From Streptomyces sp. Tu6071 (GTDB taxonomy: Bacteria > Actinomycetota > Actinomycetes > Streptomycetales > Streptomycetaceae), in the NCBI RefSeq assembly GCF_000213055.1, contig NZ_CM001165.1:5540945-5604944 (forward strand): 64,000 bases of DNA, written 5' to 3'. The position numbers and the translations under genes were made by a program. The notes below the pieces were generated by a model that was given only the letters and a program-made list of their open reading frames with translations, searched no databases and was not told where the DNA came from. Shown here piece by piece: positions 18,722 through 27,680 of the stretch (the stretch's first letter is position 1; the number at the start of each line of letters is the position of its first letter).

Positions 18722-20065
18722 TCAAGCGGCCGTGGCGGGCTCGCGGTCCCCGGGCAGGGAATCGCCGTCCCCGGGAGCGGGCCCGGCGTCCTTCCCGAGG
18801 GCGTCGTCCCCACCCGTACCCGTCGCGGGGGCGGGCCCTGGTTCCGCCGAGCGACGGAACCAGGTGAGGGCGGGGGAGGTGATCGCGGTCGTGCCGAGTG
18901 CCATCAGGACCAGGATCGTGAAGAGGTCGGGGCCGATGACGCCCAGCTCCAGGCCGAGGTTGAGCACGATCAGCTCGGTGAGGCCCCGGCAGTTCATGAG
19001 CGCGCCGAGCGAGAGGCTGTCCCGCCAGCCCCGGCCGGAGAGCCGTGCCGCGGAGGTGGCGCCGCCGAACTTGCCGAGCACGGCGACGGCGAGCACGGCA
19101 CCGGCCCACAGCCACTGCGTCACGTCCGAGCCGAGCAGGGAGATGTCCGTGTTGAGGCCGGTGCTGACGAAGAAGAGCGGGAGGAGCAGCGGGACGGCGA
19201 AGGCGCGGAGCCGGGCGGCCGAGACCTCGACGGACCGGGAGTGGCGGGGGGTGACGACGCCGAAGAGGAAGGCACCGAAGAGGGCGTGGATGCCGATCTC
19301 CTGCGTGATGCAGGCGGAGACGCACAGCCCGGTGAAGACGGCGGCGAGCACCGTGCTCTCGGCGAGGCGCTCGGCCCGCCGCGAGAGCCGCGACAGGAGC
19401 GGGCGCACGACGGAGGCCATCACGGCGACGAAGACGAGCGACCACAGGACCGTCACGACCGCCTGGCCGGGGGAACCGCTCACGCTCACCGCCGTCACGA
19501 GGGCCAGCAGGCACCACGCGGCGACGTCGTCCACGGCGGCGCTGGCCATCGCGAGCGAGCCGAGCCCGGTCGCGTAGAGGCCGCGGTCGGTGAGGATGCG
19601 GGCGAGTACGGGGAAGGCCGTGATGCTCAGCGACACGGCGACGAAGAGGACGAACGGCAATCTGCCGACGCCCGGTGGCGCGAAGGACCCGTACATCCCC
19701 GCCGCGAGGAGACCGCCGAGTGCGAGGGGCACGAAGATGCCGACCTGGCTCACCGCGACGGCCGTGCGGCTGTTGCCGCGCAGCGCCGAGAGATCGAGCT
19801 CGAGCCCGACGAGGAACATGAAGCACAGCAGGCCGATGTTGCCGAGCACGGAGAGATAGGGCAGCGTCTGCGCGGGGAAGAGCCACGCCGCCGCTCCGGG
19901 CGAGATCCAGCCCAGAAGCGAGGGGCCGAGCAGGATGCCGATCGTGATCTCGCCGATCACGGGCGGCTGCCCGATCCGCCGGACGAGGACCGCGCCGGCG
20001 CGGCAGGCGGCGATGACGACGGGCACGGCGACGAGCAGGTGCGGCAGCGGGTCAGGGGCGGACAC
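18722..20065 (-). CDS. Cation/proton antiporter (CPA2 family)
   Basis: A 447-residue integral membrane protein with about 12 hydrophobic helices. Landmarks of the KefB/NapA-like CPA2 antiporters are QPPVIGEITIGILLGPS near the N-terminus, SITAFPVLARIL, and AMASAAVDDVAAW containing the ion-binding Asp pair. The tail (about 45 residues) is hydrophilic. It overlaps the flavin reductase gene by 14 bases and is probably the last gene of a halogenase-reductase-antiporter operon. Similar antiporters occur in several antibiotic clusters, including glycopeptide ones, where a role in export or ion balance is assumed but not shown here. Confidence 0.88.
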   Translation of the reverse strand: MSAPDPLPHLLVAVPVVIAACRAGAVLVRRIGQPPVIGEITIGILLGPSLLGWISPGAAAWLFPAQTLPYLSVLGNIGLLCFMFLVGLELDLSALRGNSRTAVAVSQVGIFVPLALGGLLAAGMYGSFAPPGVGRLPFVLFVAVSLSITAFPVLARILTDRGLYATGLGSLAMASAAVDDVAAWCLLALVTAVSVSGSPGQAVVTVLWSLVFVAVMASVVRPLLSRLSRRAERLAESTVLAAVFTGLCVSACITQEIGIHALFGAFLFGVVTPRHSRSVEVSAARLRAFAVPLLLPLFFVSTGLNTDISLLGSDVTQWLWAGAVLAVAVLGKFGGATSAARLSGRGWRDSLSLGALMNCRGLTELIVLNLGLELGVIGPDLFTILVLMALGTTAITSPALTWFRRSAEPGPAPATGTGGDDALGKDAGPAPGDGDSLPGDREPATAA

Positions 20066-20747
20066 GGGGTTCTCCTTCGGTGCGGCGGGGTTCGGGCGCG
20101 GCGGCGGCGGCGCTCCAGCGGGCGTAGCGGCGGCGGCCGTAGAGGAGCGGCGCCGCGGTGTCGGTGTGCGCGACGCGGGTGACGTGGCCGAAGACGGCCG
20201 TGTGGTCGCCGAAGGGGACGGCCCTGACGACCGTGCAGTCGGCCGTGGCGAGCGCCGCCTCGGTGAGGTGGGGCCCGGAGGCCCCGAGCGGCAGCCGCCA
20301 CACGACCCGTTCGAAGCGGTCGGGGCGCTGCGAGGCGAACAGGTCGGAGACGTCGCGGGCGTCCTCGTGGAGCAGGTTGAGCGTGAACCTGCCCGAGCCG
20401 AGCACCGCGTCGGACGTCGGCCCGCCCGCGCGCAGGCAGACCACGAGGACGGCCGGGTCGAGTGCCACGCTCGCGAGCGAACTGCACGTCATCCCGCGCG
20501 GCACGGCGTTCTCGTCGAGCGCCGTGACGACGCTGACCCCGGAGGGGAACGCGGACATGAGGGGGCGGAGGTCGGCGGCCGGGGGCGTGAGCGGGGCGGG
20601 GCCGGGGGGCTGCGCGGGCAGGGCGGTGGCGGAAGCGGTGGTGGCGGTGGTGGCGGCAGGTGCTGCCACCGGGGTGCGTACGGCGGTGGGCGGCGTGGCG
20701 CGGTGGGCGGTGGGCTCCGCGGTGTCCGTCATGGGTGTGTCCGTCAT
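20052..20747 (-). CDS. Flavin reductase (halogenase partner)
   Basis: A 231-residue FMN-binding flavin reductase (HpaC/PrnF-like). The fold starts at LMSAFPSGVSVVTA, followed by RGMTCSSLASVALDP and the conserved FTLNLLHEDA region. The first ~55 residues are a low-complexity Thr/Pro/Ala extension, so the true start might be later. Flavin-dependent halogenases need free FADH2 from such an enzyme. Its position directly downstream of the halogenase gene supports that partnership. Confidence 0.88.
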   Translation of the reverse strand: MTDTPMTDTAEPTAHRATPPTAVRTPVAAPAATTATTASATALPAQPPGPAPLTPPAADLRPLMSAFPSGVSVVTALDENAVPRGMTCSSLASVALDPAVLVVCLRAGGPTSDAVLGSGRFTLNLLHEDARDVSDLFASQRPDRFERVVWRLPLGASGPHLTEAALATADCTVVRAVPFGDHTAVFGHVTRVAHTDTAAPLLYGRRRYARWSAAAAAPEPRRTEGEPRVRP

Positions 20748-20876
20748 GGGCGGACGAGGTCCTTTCGGCGGTGCGGGAGGGTTCCCCGCGGTTCTGCGAG
20801 CGGGAGGGGGCGCGGGACGGGGGCCCGGTGGCGGGGCGTGGCGGGCCGACCGCCACCGGGCGCGTCACTGGCGACG

Positions 20877-22478
20877 TCACTTGGCGTGCAGCCGGCGCAG
20901 GTAGTCGTGGGCACTGGGCAGCGTGTCCAGGAGGTGCCGCTGCTCCTGTGCGACCTTGGTGAAGAGCGGCTGGGCGCCCGCGACCGACTCGGGCTTGTGG
21001 GCGAGCGCGGGGAGCGGGGCGTCCGGCTCCAGGCCGAGACCGGCGAAGACGCAGTAGTAGCTGCCGTTGGTCCAGAAGTTGCGGAACTCGGCCTCGAAGT
21101 TCCCGTAGTACGTGCTCTCGTCGGTGATCGGCGAGTTGATGGGCAGCCCCGCCTTGTACGCGGCGATCTTCCGCTGGATGTTCTCGGGCAGCTTCAGCGT
21201 CTTCTGCGCGCGCCAGAACTCGCTGTCGTCGCGCGGCGCGTAGTAGAAGTGCGCCTGGATGAAGTCGCGGGTGTCGTCGAACATCACCTCGATCTCCTCG
21301 TTGAAGCTGTCCACGAGGGCCTGCGGGAAGGTGCGGTCGGGGAAGTGCTTGGCGAGCTGGTGGATGGCGGCCGTGATGAAGTAGATGCCGGTCGACTCCA
21401 GGGGCTCCAGGAAGCAGGAGGAGAGGCCGATGCTGACGACGTTGTTGACCCAGGCGCGGCGGTTGCGGCCGACGCGGAAGCGGACGTGGTTGAACTTCGT
21501 CGTCTCCGGGTCCAGGTTCCACAGCTCGCAGAACTCGCGCGTCGCCTCCTCCTGCGTCGTGAAACGGCTGGAGTAGACGTAGCCGGAGCCGAAGCGGCCG
21601 AGCATCGGGATCTTCCACGCCCAGCCGGAGGACATCGCGATGGCCGAGGTGTACGGCTCGATGCCGTTCGCGTCGTCGTCGTGCGGGACCGCCGTGGCGA
21701 CCGCGCGGTCGCACATGAGGTGGTCGCTCATGTCGATGAACGGTTCCCCGAGCGCCTTGTTGATGAGCAGCCCCCGGAAGCCCGAGCAGTCCACGAAGAG
21801 GTCCGCGTCCAGGACCCGGCCGCTCTTGGTGTGCAGCGCGGTGACGTAGCCGCGCTCGTCCTGCTCGGCCCGGACCATCTCGTCCTGGATGTGCTCGACG
21901 CCCTGCTTGTCGGTCGCGAAGCGGCGCAGGAAGTCGGCGACGAGCGCGGCGTCGAAGTGCCAGGCGTACCGCGTGGAGCTCTCGCCGTCCATCCACTTCG
22001 GCGACTTCTTGGCGTCCATCACCGGGGGCTCGCGGAAGCAGGAGTAGTCGAACGCCTTGTCCGTGACGCCCTCGTACTTGTTCTTGAACCAGTAGTGCGA
22101 GAGTGGCGTGTTGTCGTGGTCGGGGAGAATGCCGAACGGGTGGTAGAAGTGGTCCGGCTTTCCGTCGGGGCGGGTGCGGGAGTCCGGTTCGCCGCGGCCC
22201 GGGGTGCGCCAGTTGACGAATTTGACCGCCATCTTGAAGCTGGCGTTGCACTCGCGCATCCACTCCTCCTCGGGAATCCCGAGGTAGTCGAAGAGCACGC
22301 GGTGCAGGTTCGGCACGGTCGCCTCGCCGACCCCGATACGGGGGATCGCGGGGGCTTCGAGGACCTGGATGTCGACCGTGCCCTGAAGCGCTTTGCCCAG
22401 GTAGGAGGCGGTCATCCAGCCGGCGGTGCCACCGCCGAGAATGACGACCTTGCGGATGCGGTTGTCGGTTTCTGGCAT
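20877..22478 (-). CDS. FADH2-dependent tryptophan halogenase
   Basis: A 533-residue halogenase of the PrnA/RebH class that chlorinates free tryptophan on the indole ring. Seen in the sequence: the FAD motif GGGTAGW at residues 15-21, the catalytic Lys at residue 86 in KFVNW, the WxWxIP motif as WAWKIP, and [10 protein letters not shown] with the catalytic Glu. Length matches the family. The position of chlorination (5, 6 or 7) cannot be judged by eye. The start is ATG at 22478; an in-frame Met 21 codons upstream precedes the conserved fold and would overlap the promoter. Together with trpE/G/D this predicts a chlorotryptophan building block. Confidence 0.93.
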   Translation of the reverse strand: MPETDNRIRKVVILGGGTAGWMTASYLGKALQGTVDIQVLEAPAIPRIGVGEATVPNLHRVLFDYLGIPEEEWMRECNASFKMAVKFVNWRTPGRGEPDSRTRPDGKPDHFYHPFGILPDHDNTPLSHYWFKNKYEGVTDKAFDYSCFREPPVMDAKKSPKWMDGESSTRYAWHFDAALVADFLRRFATDKQGVEHIQDEMVRAEQDERGYVTALHTKSGRVLDADLFVDCSGFRGLLINKALGEPFIDMSDHLMCDRAVATAVPHDDDANGIEPYTSAIAMSSGWAWKIPMLGRFGSGYVYSSRFTTQEEATREFCELWNLDPETTKFNHVRFRVGRNRRAWVNNVVSIGLSSCFLEPLESTGIYFITAAIHQLAKHFPDRTFPQALVDSFNEEIEVMFDDTRDFIQAHFYYAPRDDSEFWRAQKTLKLPENIQRKIAAYKAGLPINSPITDESTYYGNFEAEFRNFWTNGSYYCVFAGLGLEPDAPLPALAHKPESVAGAQPLFTKVAQEQRHLLDTLPSAHDYLRRLHAK

Positions 22479-22583
22479 GGGAGTTCTTCTCGTCTCACTC
22501 GTCGGGTCGTCCCTGACCGGCACTTTCCGGGGCTGTTTCACCCGGGGGCCGCGGTGCGAATGAGACAGAGACTCGGACGCCGC

Positions 22584-22601
22584 GCTATGCCATTTCTATA
22601 G
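22584..22601 (-). promoter_or_regulatory. Heptamer repeats, 11-bp spacing (putative SARP site 2)
   Basis: On the minus strand CTATAGA (22601-22595) and GCATAGC (22590-22584) are 11 bases apart, 106 bases upstream of the halogenase start. Site 3 for the opposite strand lies in the same divergent region. Confidence 0.55.
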
Positions 22602-22644
22602 CGCTGAGCGCAAGCGTTTTCCGGTACTTCGGCGCTAACTCGCC

Positions 22645-22673
22645 GTATGGGCGCCGTATAGATGGCCGGTTCA
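22645..22673 (+). promoter_or_regulatory. Heptamer repeats, 11-bp spacing (putative SARP site 3)
   Basis: GTATGGG (22645), GTATAGA (22656) and CGGTTCA (22667) are each 11 bases apart, upstream of the sbnA-like gene. The last two heptamers are identical to those of site 7. CGTAAT about 12 bases downstream is a possible -10 box. Confidence 0.65.
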
Positions 22674-22730
22674 TTCTCGATGCGTCGTAATTCTCCCCGC
22701 ACAGTCCCAGCAGAGGATGGCCGCATTCAG

Positions 22731-23825
22731 ATGCCGTACGAAGACGGGAACTCCGCTGTCCCGGGGCCGGGCGGACTCTCCGGAACGCCGCCGGCCGAAC
22801 TCCCTGGAATTCTCGCCACCGTGGGGAGAACCCCGCTCATCGAGCTGGAACGGCTCGCGCCCCACCTGCCGGTGCGGCTCGTCGCCAAGGCCGAGCGGTT
22901 CAACCCCGGTGGCAGTGTCAAGGACCGCTCGGCGCTCTCGATGGTGCTGCACCGCGTGCGCACCGGTGAGCTGGTGCCGGGCCGCTCCACCGTGATCGAG
23001 TCCAGCTCCGGGAACCTCGCGATCGGCCTCGCGCAGATCTGCGCGTACTTCCGGCTGCGCCTCGTCTGCGTGGTCGACAGCCGCACCACCCCGCAGAACC
23101 TCGCGATCCTGCGGGCCTACGGGGCCGAGGTCGACGTCGTGACCACGCCCGACCCGGCCACCGGCGAGCTGCTGCCCATGCGGCTGCGCCGCGTGGCCGA
23201 ACTCCTCGCCGCGACACCCGACTCGTACTGGCCGGACCAGTACGCCAACCCGCTCAACAGGCAGGCCCATCTCACGACCATGCGGGAGATCGCCGAGGCG
23301 CTCGACGGCAAGGTCGACCACCTCGTCCTCGCCGCCGGTACCGGGGGCACGCTCGGGGGCTGCGCCCAGTACATCCGCGAGGCCGGGCTCAGTACGACGG
23401 TCCACGCGGTCGACGCGGTCGGCAGCGTGCTCTTCGGGGCCACCGCCTCCTGCACCCGGCTCATTCCGGGCCACGGCGCCTCCGTACGGCCGAAGTTGCT
23501 GCGGCCCGCGGACGCCGACCACGTCGTCCGGGTCACCGACCTGGACTGCGTCGTCGGCTGCCGCAGGCTCGTACGGCGCGAGGCGATACTCGCGGGCGGC
23601 TCCTCGGGCGCGGTCGTCTCCGCGCTCGACCGGATCGCGCCCCTCGTCGAGCCCGGCGCGACCGTCGTCGTGATCCTGCCCGACGGCGGCGACCGCTATC
23701 TCGACACGATCTACGACGACGACTGGGTCAGCGCGCACTTCGGCGACGTCGCGAAGCTCTGGCAGGACGAGTGGGCCGGCGAGCAGGGATCGCCGGGGGC
23801 CACCTTGGCGGATATAGGGCGTTGA
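22731..23825 (+). CDS. sbnA: 2,3-diaminopropionate biosynthesis protein SbnA-like (PLP-dependent)
   Basis: A 364-residue enzyme of the cysteine synthase fold. SbnA condenses O-phospho-L-serine with L-glutamate to give N-(1-amino-1-carboxy-2-ethyl)glutamate, which SbnB then splits. The PLP lysine is in NPGGSVKDRSA, the substrate loop is ESSSGNLAIGLA and the phosphate site is GTGGTLGG; ILAGGSSGAVVSA lies near the C-terminus. I chose the ATG at 22731 because ATGs at 22662 and 22680 lie in or against the presumed promoter. The N-terminus still has about 30 residues before the family usually begins. VioB of viomycin biosynthesis is a homologous example. Confidence 0.88.
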   Translation: MPYEDGNSAVPGPGGLSGTPPAELPGILATVGRTPLIELERLAPHLPVRLVAKAERFNPGGSVKDRSALSMVLHRVRTGELVPGRSTVIESSSGNLAIGLAQICAYFRLRLVCVVDSRTTPQNLAILRAYGAEVDVVTTPDPATGELLPMRLRRVAELLAATPDSYWPDQYANPLNRQAHLTTMREIAEALDGKVDHLVLAAGTGGTLGGCAQYIREAGLSTTVHAVDAVGSVLFGATASCTRLIPGHGASVRPKLLRPADADHVVRVTDLDCVVGCRRLVRREAILAGGSSGAVVSALDRIAPLVEPGATVVVILPDGGDRYLDTIYDDDWVSAHFGDVAKLWQDEWAGEQGSPGATLADIGR

Positions 23826-23829
23826 TAGC
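23812..23829 (+). promoter_or_regulatory. Heptamer repeats, 11-bp spacing (putative SARP site 4)
   Basis: ATATAGG (23812) and TGATAGC (23823) start 11 bases apart. The site overlaps the last codons of the sbnA-like gene and lies 138 bases upstream of the ACP gene that opens the ketosynthase operon. Confidence 0.5.
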
Positions 23830-23967
23830 CCAAGCCCCCACCATCGAAAGCACGTTGAGGCACCGCTTCGATTCCCCGCCTCGCGCTCTCCCCGCACCAC
23901 CGCACCACCGCACCCCACCCCGCACCACGTCCCGGGCCCCGAGGCCCAGTCACGCACGGAGGCACCC

Positions 23968-24231
23968 ATGACCACGCAGGTTCCCGCCCTGAACGACGCG
24001 CAGAAGGCCGAGATCAAGGACATCGTCTGCGACATCCTCGAACTGGAGCTGGACGAGGTGAGCGACGTGAGCCTCTTCAAGGAGGAGCACGACGCGGACT
24101 CGCTGCGCACCATCGAGATCCTGGCCTCGCTGGAGCGCACCTTCGGCATCACGCTCAAGCAGTCCGAGCTGAGCCGCATGGTCAACCTCACCGGCGTCTA
24201 CGCCGTGGTCGCCGAGGCGAAGGCCCAGTGA
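23968..24231 (+). CDS. Acyl carrier protein
   Basis: An 87-residue carrier protein. The phosphopantetheine-attachment serine is in DADSLRTIE (about residue 46), within the helix 2 signature of ACPs. GGAGG lies seven bases before the ATG. It overlaps the ketosynthase gene by GTGA. With the KS/CLF pair, the ketoreductase and the isomerase-like gene it forms a stand-alone (type II) acyl-chain module. It must be activated by one of the two phosphopantetheinyl transferases in the cluster or a host enzyme. Confidence 0.93.
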   Translation: MTTQVPALNDAQKAEIKDIVCDILELELDEVSDVSLFKEEHDADSLRTIEILASLERTFGITLKQSELSRMVNLTGVYAVVAEAKAQ

Positions 24232-25529
24232 GAAGCCCGGCGGACGGCCGGGCGAACCACCCGGCGGACGGCCCGGCGACCGGGGCCCCGCGCGCGGGGG
24301 CGGATCGCGCGGCCAGGCACCGGGTGGTCATCACCGGGCTCGGCGTCGTCACGAGCGTGGGCACCGGGGTGGACGCCTTCGCGGACAGCCTGCGGGCCGG
24401 GCGCAGCGGCGCCAAGCCCATCAGCGCCTTCGACACGACGGGCTTCGCCTACGCCAACGCGTGCGAGATCACCGACTTCGAGCCGGCCGACTGGCTCGAG
24501 GCGCAGGAGCCCGAAGACCTCGGCCGGGCCGCGCAGTTCGCCGCCGCCGCGAGCCGGATGGCGGTCGCGGACGCGGGGCTCACCGCCGAGCGGGTACGGG
24601 CCGTGCGCTCCCTCGTCTCGGTCGGCACGACCGACGGGGAGTCCCGCGACCTCGACCACCTCACGGCCCTCCAGGTCGCCGAGGGCGAGGACGCGCTCGA
24701 CCCGGTCGCCGCGCGGCGCGTGTGGCCGAACCGGCTCTCGGCGGGCATCGTCAGGGAGCTGGGGCTGGAGGACGTCGAGACCGTCACGGTCCCCACCGCC
24801 TGCGCGGCCGGGAACTACGCGGTCGGCTACGGCTACGACGCGATCAGCTCGGGAGACGTCGACATGGCCCTGTGCGGCGGCGCCGACGCGCTGTGCCGCA
24901 AGACCTTCACGGGCTTCTACCGGCTCGGCACCATCGCACCCGACGTGTGCCGTCCCTTCGACGCCGACCGGCAGGGCATCCTGACCGGCGAGGGCGCCGG
25001 CATCCTCCTCATGGAGTCGCTGGAGTCCGCGCGGGCCAGGGGCGCCACGATCTACGCCGAAGTGCTCGGTTACGGGCTGTCCTGCGACGCGAGCCACCCG
25101 GTCGCCCCCGACCGCGACTCCATCGCGCGCTGCATCACCGCCGCGCACCGCAACGCCGGGATCGAGCCCGCGGACGTCGACTTCATCTCCGCGCACGGCA
25201 CCGGCACGCGGGCCAACGACGTGACCGAGGTCGGCGCGATCCGGCAGGTCTTCGGCGAGGACCTGCCGCGCACCGTCTCGATCAAGTCGATGATCGGCCA
25301 CACCATGGGCGCGGCCAGCGCCCTCGCCTCGGCCGCGTGCGCCCTGGCGCTGCGGGACGGCTTCATCCCGCCCACCATCAACCACCGCTCCACCGACCCC
25401 GAGTGCGCGGTCGACTGCGTACCCAACGAAGCCGTCACGGCCGAGCTGAAGGTCGTGCAGAACAACGGACTGGCCTTCGGCGGCAACAACGCCGTCCTGG
25501 TGCTCGGCGCCTGGCAACAGGCGGCCTGA
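24228..25529 (+). CDS. Beta-ketoacyl-ACP synthase, FabF/KS-alpha type
   Basis: A 433-residue condensing enzyme that extends ACP-bound chains with malonyl units. The catalytic triad is intact: Cys in VPTACAAGN, His in SAHGTGT and His in SMIGHTMGAAS. A Pro/Ala/Gly-rich stretch of about 25 residues precedes the fold (VVITGLGVVTSVG), so initiation may be later than the overlapping GTG. It is followed 33 bases later by its non-catalytic partner. Such FabF-like KS/CLF pairs build reduced or polyene chains in ishigamide-, asukamycin- and skyllamycin-type pathways. Confidence 0.93.
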   Translation: MRSPADGRANHPADGPATGAPRAGADRAARHRVVITGLGVVTSVGTGVDAFADSLRAGRSGAKPISAFDTTGFAYANACEITDFEPADWLEAQEPEDLGRAAQFAAAASRMAVADAGLTAERVRAVRSLVSVGTTDGESRDLDHLTALQVAEGEDALDPVAARRVWPNRLSAGIVRELGLEDVETVTVPTACAAGNYAVGYGYDAISSGDVDMALCGGADALCRKTFTGFYRLGTIAPDVCRPFDADRQGILTGEGAGILLMESLESARARGATIYAEVLGYGLSCDASHPVAPDRDSIARCITAAHRNAGIEPADVDFISAHGTGTRANDVTEVGAIRQVFGEDLPRTVSIKSMIGHTMGAASALASAACALALRDGFIPPTINHRSTDPECAVDCVPNEAVTAELKVVQNNGLAFGGNNAVLVLGAWQQAA

Positions 25530-25562
25530 ACAGGCCGCTGGAACTGAGAGGAGAGGAAGGGC

Positions 25563-26657
25563 ATGGCAGCAGCAGCGGGCGCGCCCGTCCCAGGGCCGGT
25601 GATCTCCGGCTGGGCCGTGTCCTCGCCGTACGGCCTCGGCAGACACGAGTTCGCCGAGGGACTGCGGCACGGACAACGGGCCATCGCCCCCGTGGACAAG
25701 GCGAGTTGGCCGGTCCCCTACGAGTCGGCGGCGCTCGTCCCCGGCTTCGACGTCAGGGCGGTGCTCGGCCGCAAGGGCACGCGCTCCATGGACCGCGTCA
25801 CGGGGATCGCGGCGGCGACCGTCGGGATGCTCCTGGACGAGTACGGGGCCGGCCTCGCCGCCGCCCCCGAGTCGACCGGGCTCGTCCTCGGCACCTCGGG
25901 CAGCGTCCAGTCGATCATGGACTTCACGCGGGACGCGCTCACCGGCGACAAGCCCTACCTCGTCGACCCGGCGCGTTTCCCCAACACCGTCATGAACTGC
26001 CCCACCGGACAGAGCGCGATCAGGCACAGCCTCAAGGGCCCCAACGTCACCGTCTCGGGCGGCGCGGCCACCGCCCTGCTCGCCCTCCAGTACGCCACCC
26101 GGCTGCTGCGCGGCGGTCACGGTACGGCCCTGCTCGCGGGCGCCGTCGAGGAGTTCTCGGTGCAGCGCGCCAGGATCGAGCGGGTCGCCGAGCACGGCGG
26201 CGCGGACCCGCAGCCGCTCGGCGAGGGCGGCGCGCTCTTCCTCCTGGAGGACGAGGAGGGCGCCCGCGAGTCGGGCAGGCCCGTGCTCGCCCGCGTGCTC
26301 GGCTCCCGCTTCCGGGCCTTCCAGGAGACGGGGCGGGCCGGCACGGTGCTGGCCCGGTGCGTCGCGGACGTACTGGCAGGGGCCGGTGCGCGCGCCGACG
26401 ACGTCGAACTGCTCGTGCCCGGCACGCCGCCGGGGCTCCTCGGCAAGCAGGAGGAACACGCGCTCGACGGGCTCACCGGCAACCGCCTCCCGCTGCGCTC
26501 CCTCATCGGTGACGCGGGCGCGGCCTCCGCCGCCTTCCAGCTCGCCGCCGCGCTCGCCGAGGCGGCGGCCTGCCCCACCCTGGTGGACCGGCTCGCCCTC
26601 GTCACCGCCGTCGACAGGGACGGCACGGTGGGCGCACTCCTGCTCCGGCTCTCCTGA
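25563..26657 (+). CDS. Chain-length-factor-like ketosynthase (KS-beta)
   Basis: A 364-residue ketosynthase homologue without catalytic residues. The position of the active-site Cys reads VSGGAATALLA, and the HGTGT motif is replaced by LVPGTPPG. It should pair with the upstream KS and help set chain length. GGAGAGGAAGG lies just before the ATG. It is more diverged than the CLF of aromatic polyketide systems, consistent with the highly reducing type II class. Confidence 0.85.
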   Translation: MAAAAGAPVPGPVISGWAVSSPYGLGRHEFAEGLRHGQRAIAPVDKASWPVPYESAALVPGFDVRAVLGRKGTRSMDRVTGIAAATVGMLLDEYGAGLAAAPESTGLVLGTSGSVQSIMDFTRDALTGDKPYLVDPARFPNTVMNCPTGQSAIRHSLKGPNVTVSGGAATALLALQYATRLLRGGHGTALLAGAVEEFSVQRARIERVAEHGGADPQPLGEGGALFLLEDEEGARESGRPVLARVLGSRFRAFQETGRAGTVLARCVADVLAGAGARADDVELLVPGTPPGLLGKQEEHALDGLTGNRLPLRSLIGDAGAASAAFQLAAALAEAAACPTLVDRLALVTAVDRDGTVGALLLRLS

Positions 26658-26786
26658 GACCCTGCCACGGCACCCGACCACCCACCACCCCGGCCGACGG
26701 CGGCACCCCGTCCGTACCCACCCGCACACCACCCCGTACGCCCTTCGTACGCACCCCGCACCACCCCAGGAGAGGGAAGAAGTCTG

Positions 26787-27530
26787 ATGTCCGAGACACC
26801 GAGGCCGGTCGCCCTCGTCACCGGCGGTTCACGCGGGATCGGGCGGGCCGTCGTGGAGACCCTCGCCCGCGACGGCCACGACGTCGCCCTGTGCTACCAG
26901 TCGAACGACGAGGCAGGGGCGCTCGCCGCCAAGTCGGCCGCCGCGCACGGCGCGCGCACGCTCGCCCGCCGCGTCGACGTGACCGACCGCGCGGCCGTGG
27001 CCGCCTTCGCGGCCGAGGCGGAGGAGACCCTCGGTCCGGTGGACGTCCTCGTCACCGCCGCGGGGATCGTCCGCGACGCGCACCTCGCGATGATGGCCGA
27101 CGAGGACTGGGACGCCGTGCTGCGCACCAACCTCGACGGCACCTACAACGTCGTGCGCACCCTCGCCTTCCCGATGCTCAAGCGCCGCAGGGGCACCGTC
27201 GTGACCCTCTCGTCCGTGGCCGCGCGGGGACACGCGACGCAGTCCAACTACAGCGCGTCCAAGGCCGGGATCATCGGCTTCACGCAAGCCTTCGCCAAGG
27301 AGGCGGGCCGCTCGGGCATCCGCGCCAACGCGGTCGCCCCCGGCTTCATCCGCACCGACATGACGGGCGGGCTCTCCGAGAAGCACATCGGGGAGATGAC
27401 GCGGCGCATCCCGCTCGGCCGCTTCGGCGAGGCGCGCGAGGTCGCCGAACTCGTCTCCTTCCTGGCCGGGCCGCGCGCCGCCTACATCACGGGCCAGGTC
27501 TTCGCGGTCGACGGCGGACTCGTCGTCTGA
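26787..27530 (+). CDS. 3-oxoacyl-ACP reductase (FabG-like SDR)
   Basis: A 247-residue short-chain dehydrogenase. The NADPH site is TGGSRGIGRAVVE at the N-terminus. The catalytic Ser is in VVTLSSVAARGH, and Tyr and Lys are in NYSASKAG. The C-terminus (YITGQVFAVDGGLVV) matches FabG. It would reduce the beta-keto group made by the KS/CLF pair. AGGAGAGGGAAGAAG precedes the ATG. The 129-base gap before it holds no gene. Confidence 0.93.
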   Translation: MSETPRPVALVTGGSRGIGRAVVETLARDGHDVALCYQSNDEAGALAAKSAAAHGARTLARRVDVTDRAAVAAFAAEAEETLGPVDVLVTAAGIVRDAHLAMMADEDWDAVLRTNLDGTYNVVRTLAFPMLKRRRGTVVTLSSVAARGHATQSNYSASKAGIIGFTQAFAKEAGRSGIRANAVAPGFIRTDMTGGLSEKHIGEMTRRIPLGRFGEAREVAELVSFLAGPRAAYITGQVFAVDGGLVV

Positions 27531-27680
27531 CCGGCCACCGCACCGCACCCCGGGACACGCCCCCTCCGGCGGCGACCGGACGCTCTCGTACGCAGCCCCC
27601 GTACGCCCGCCCGGACGGCCCCGTACGCACCCGTACGCCCGTCCGTCCGCACGAAGACGCATCGAGAAAGGAAGCCGGCC

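Noticed and set aside
22662..22730. ATG at 22662 as the start of the sbnA-like gene
   Set aside because: It lies inside the three-heptamer repeat that should be the activator site, so the later ATG at 22731 is preferred.
25563..26657. A second active ketosynthase
   Set aside because: Active-site Cys and His motifs are missing; it fits a chain-length-factor partner.
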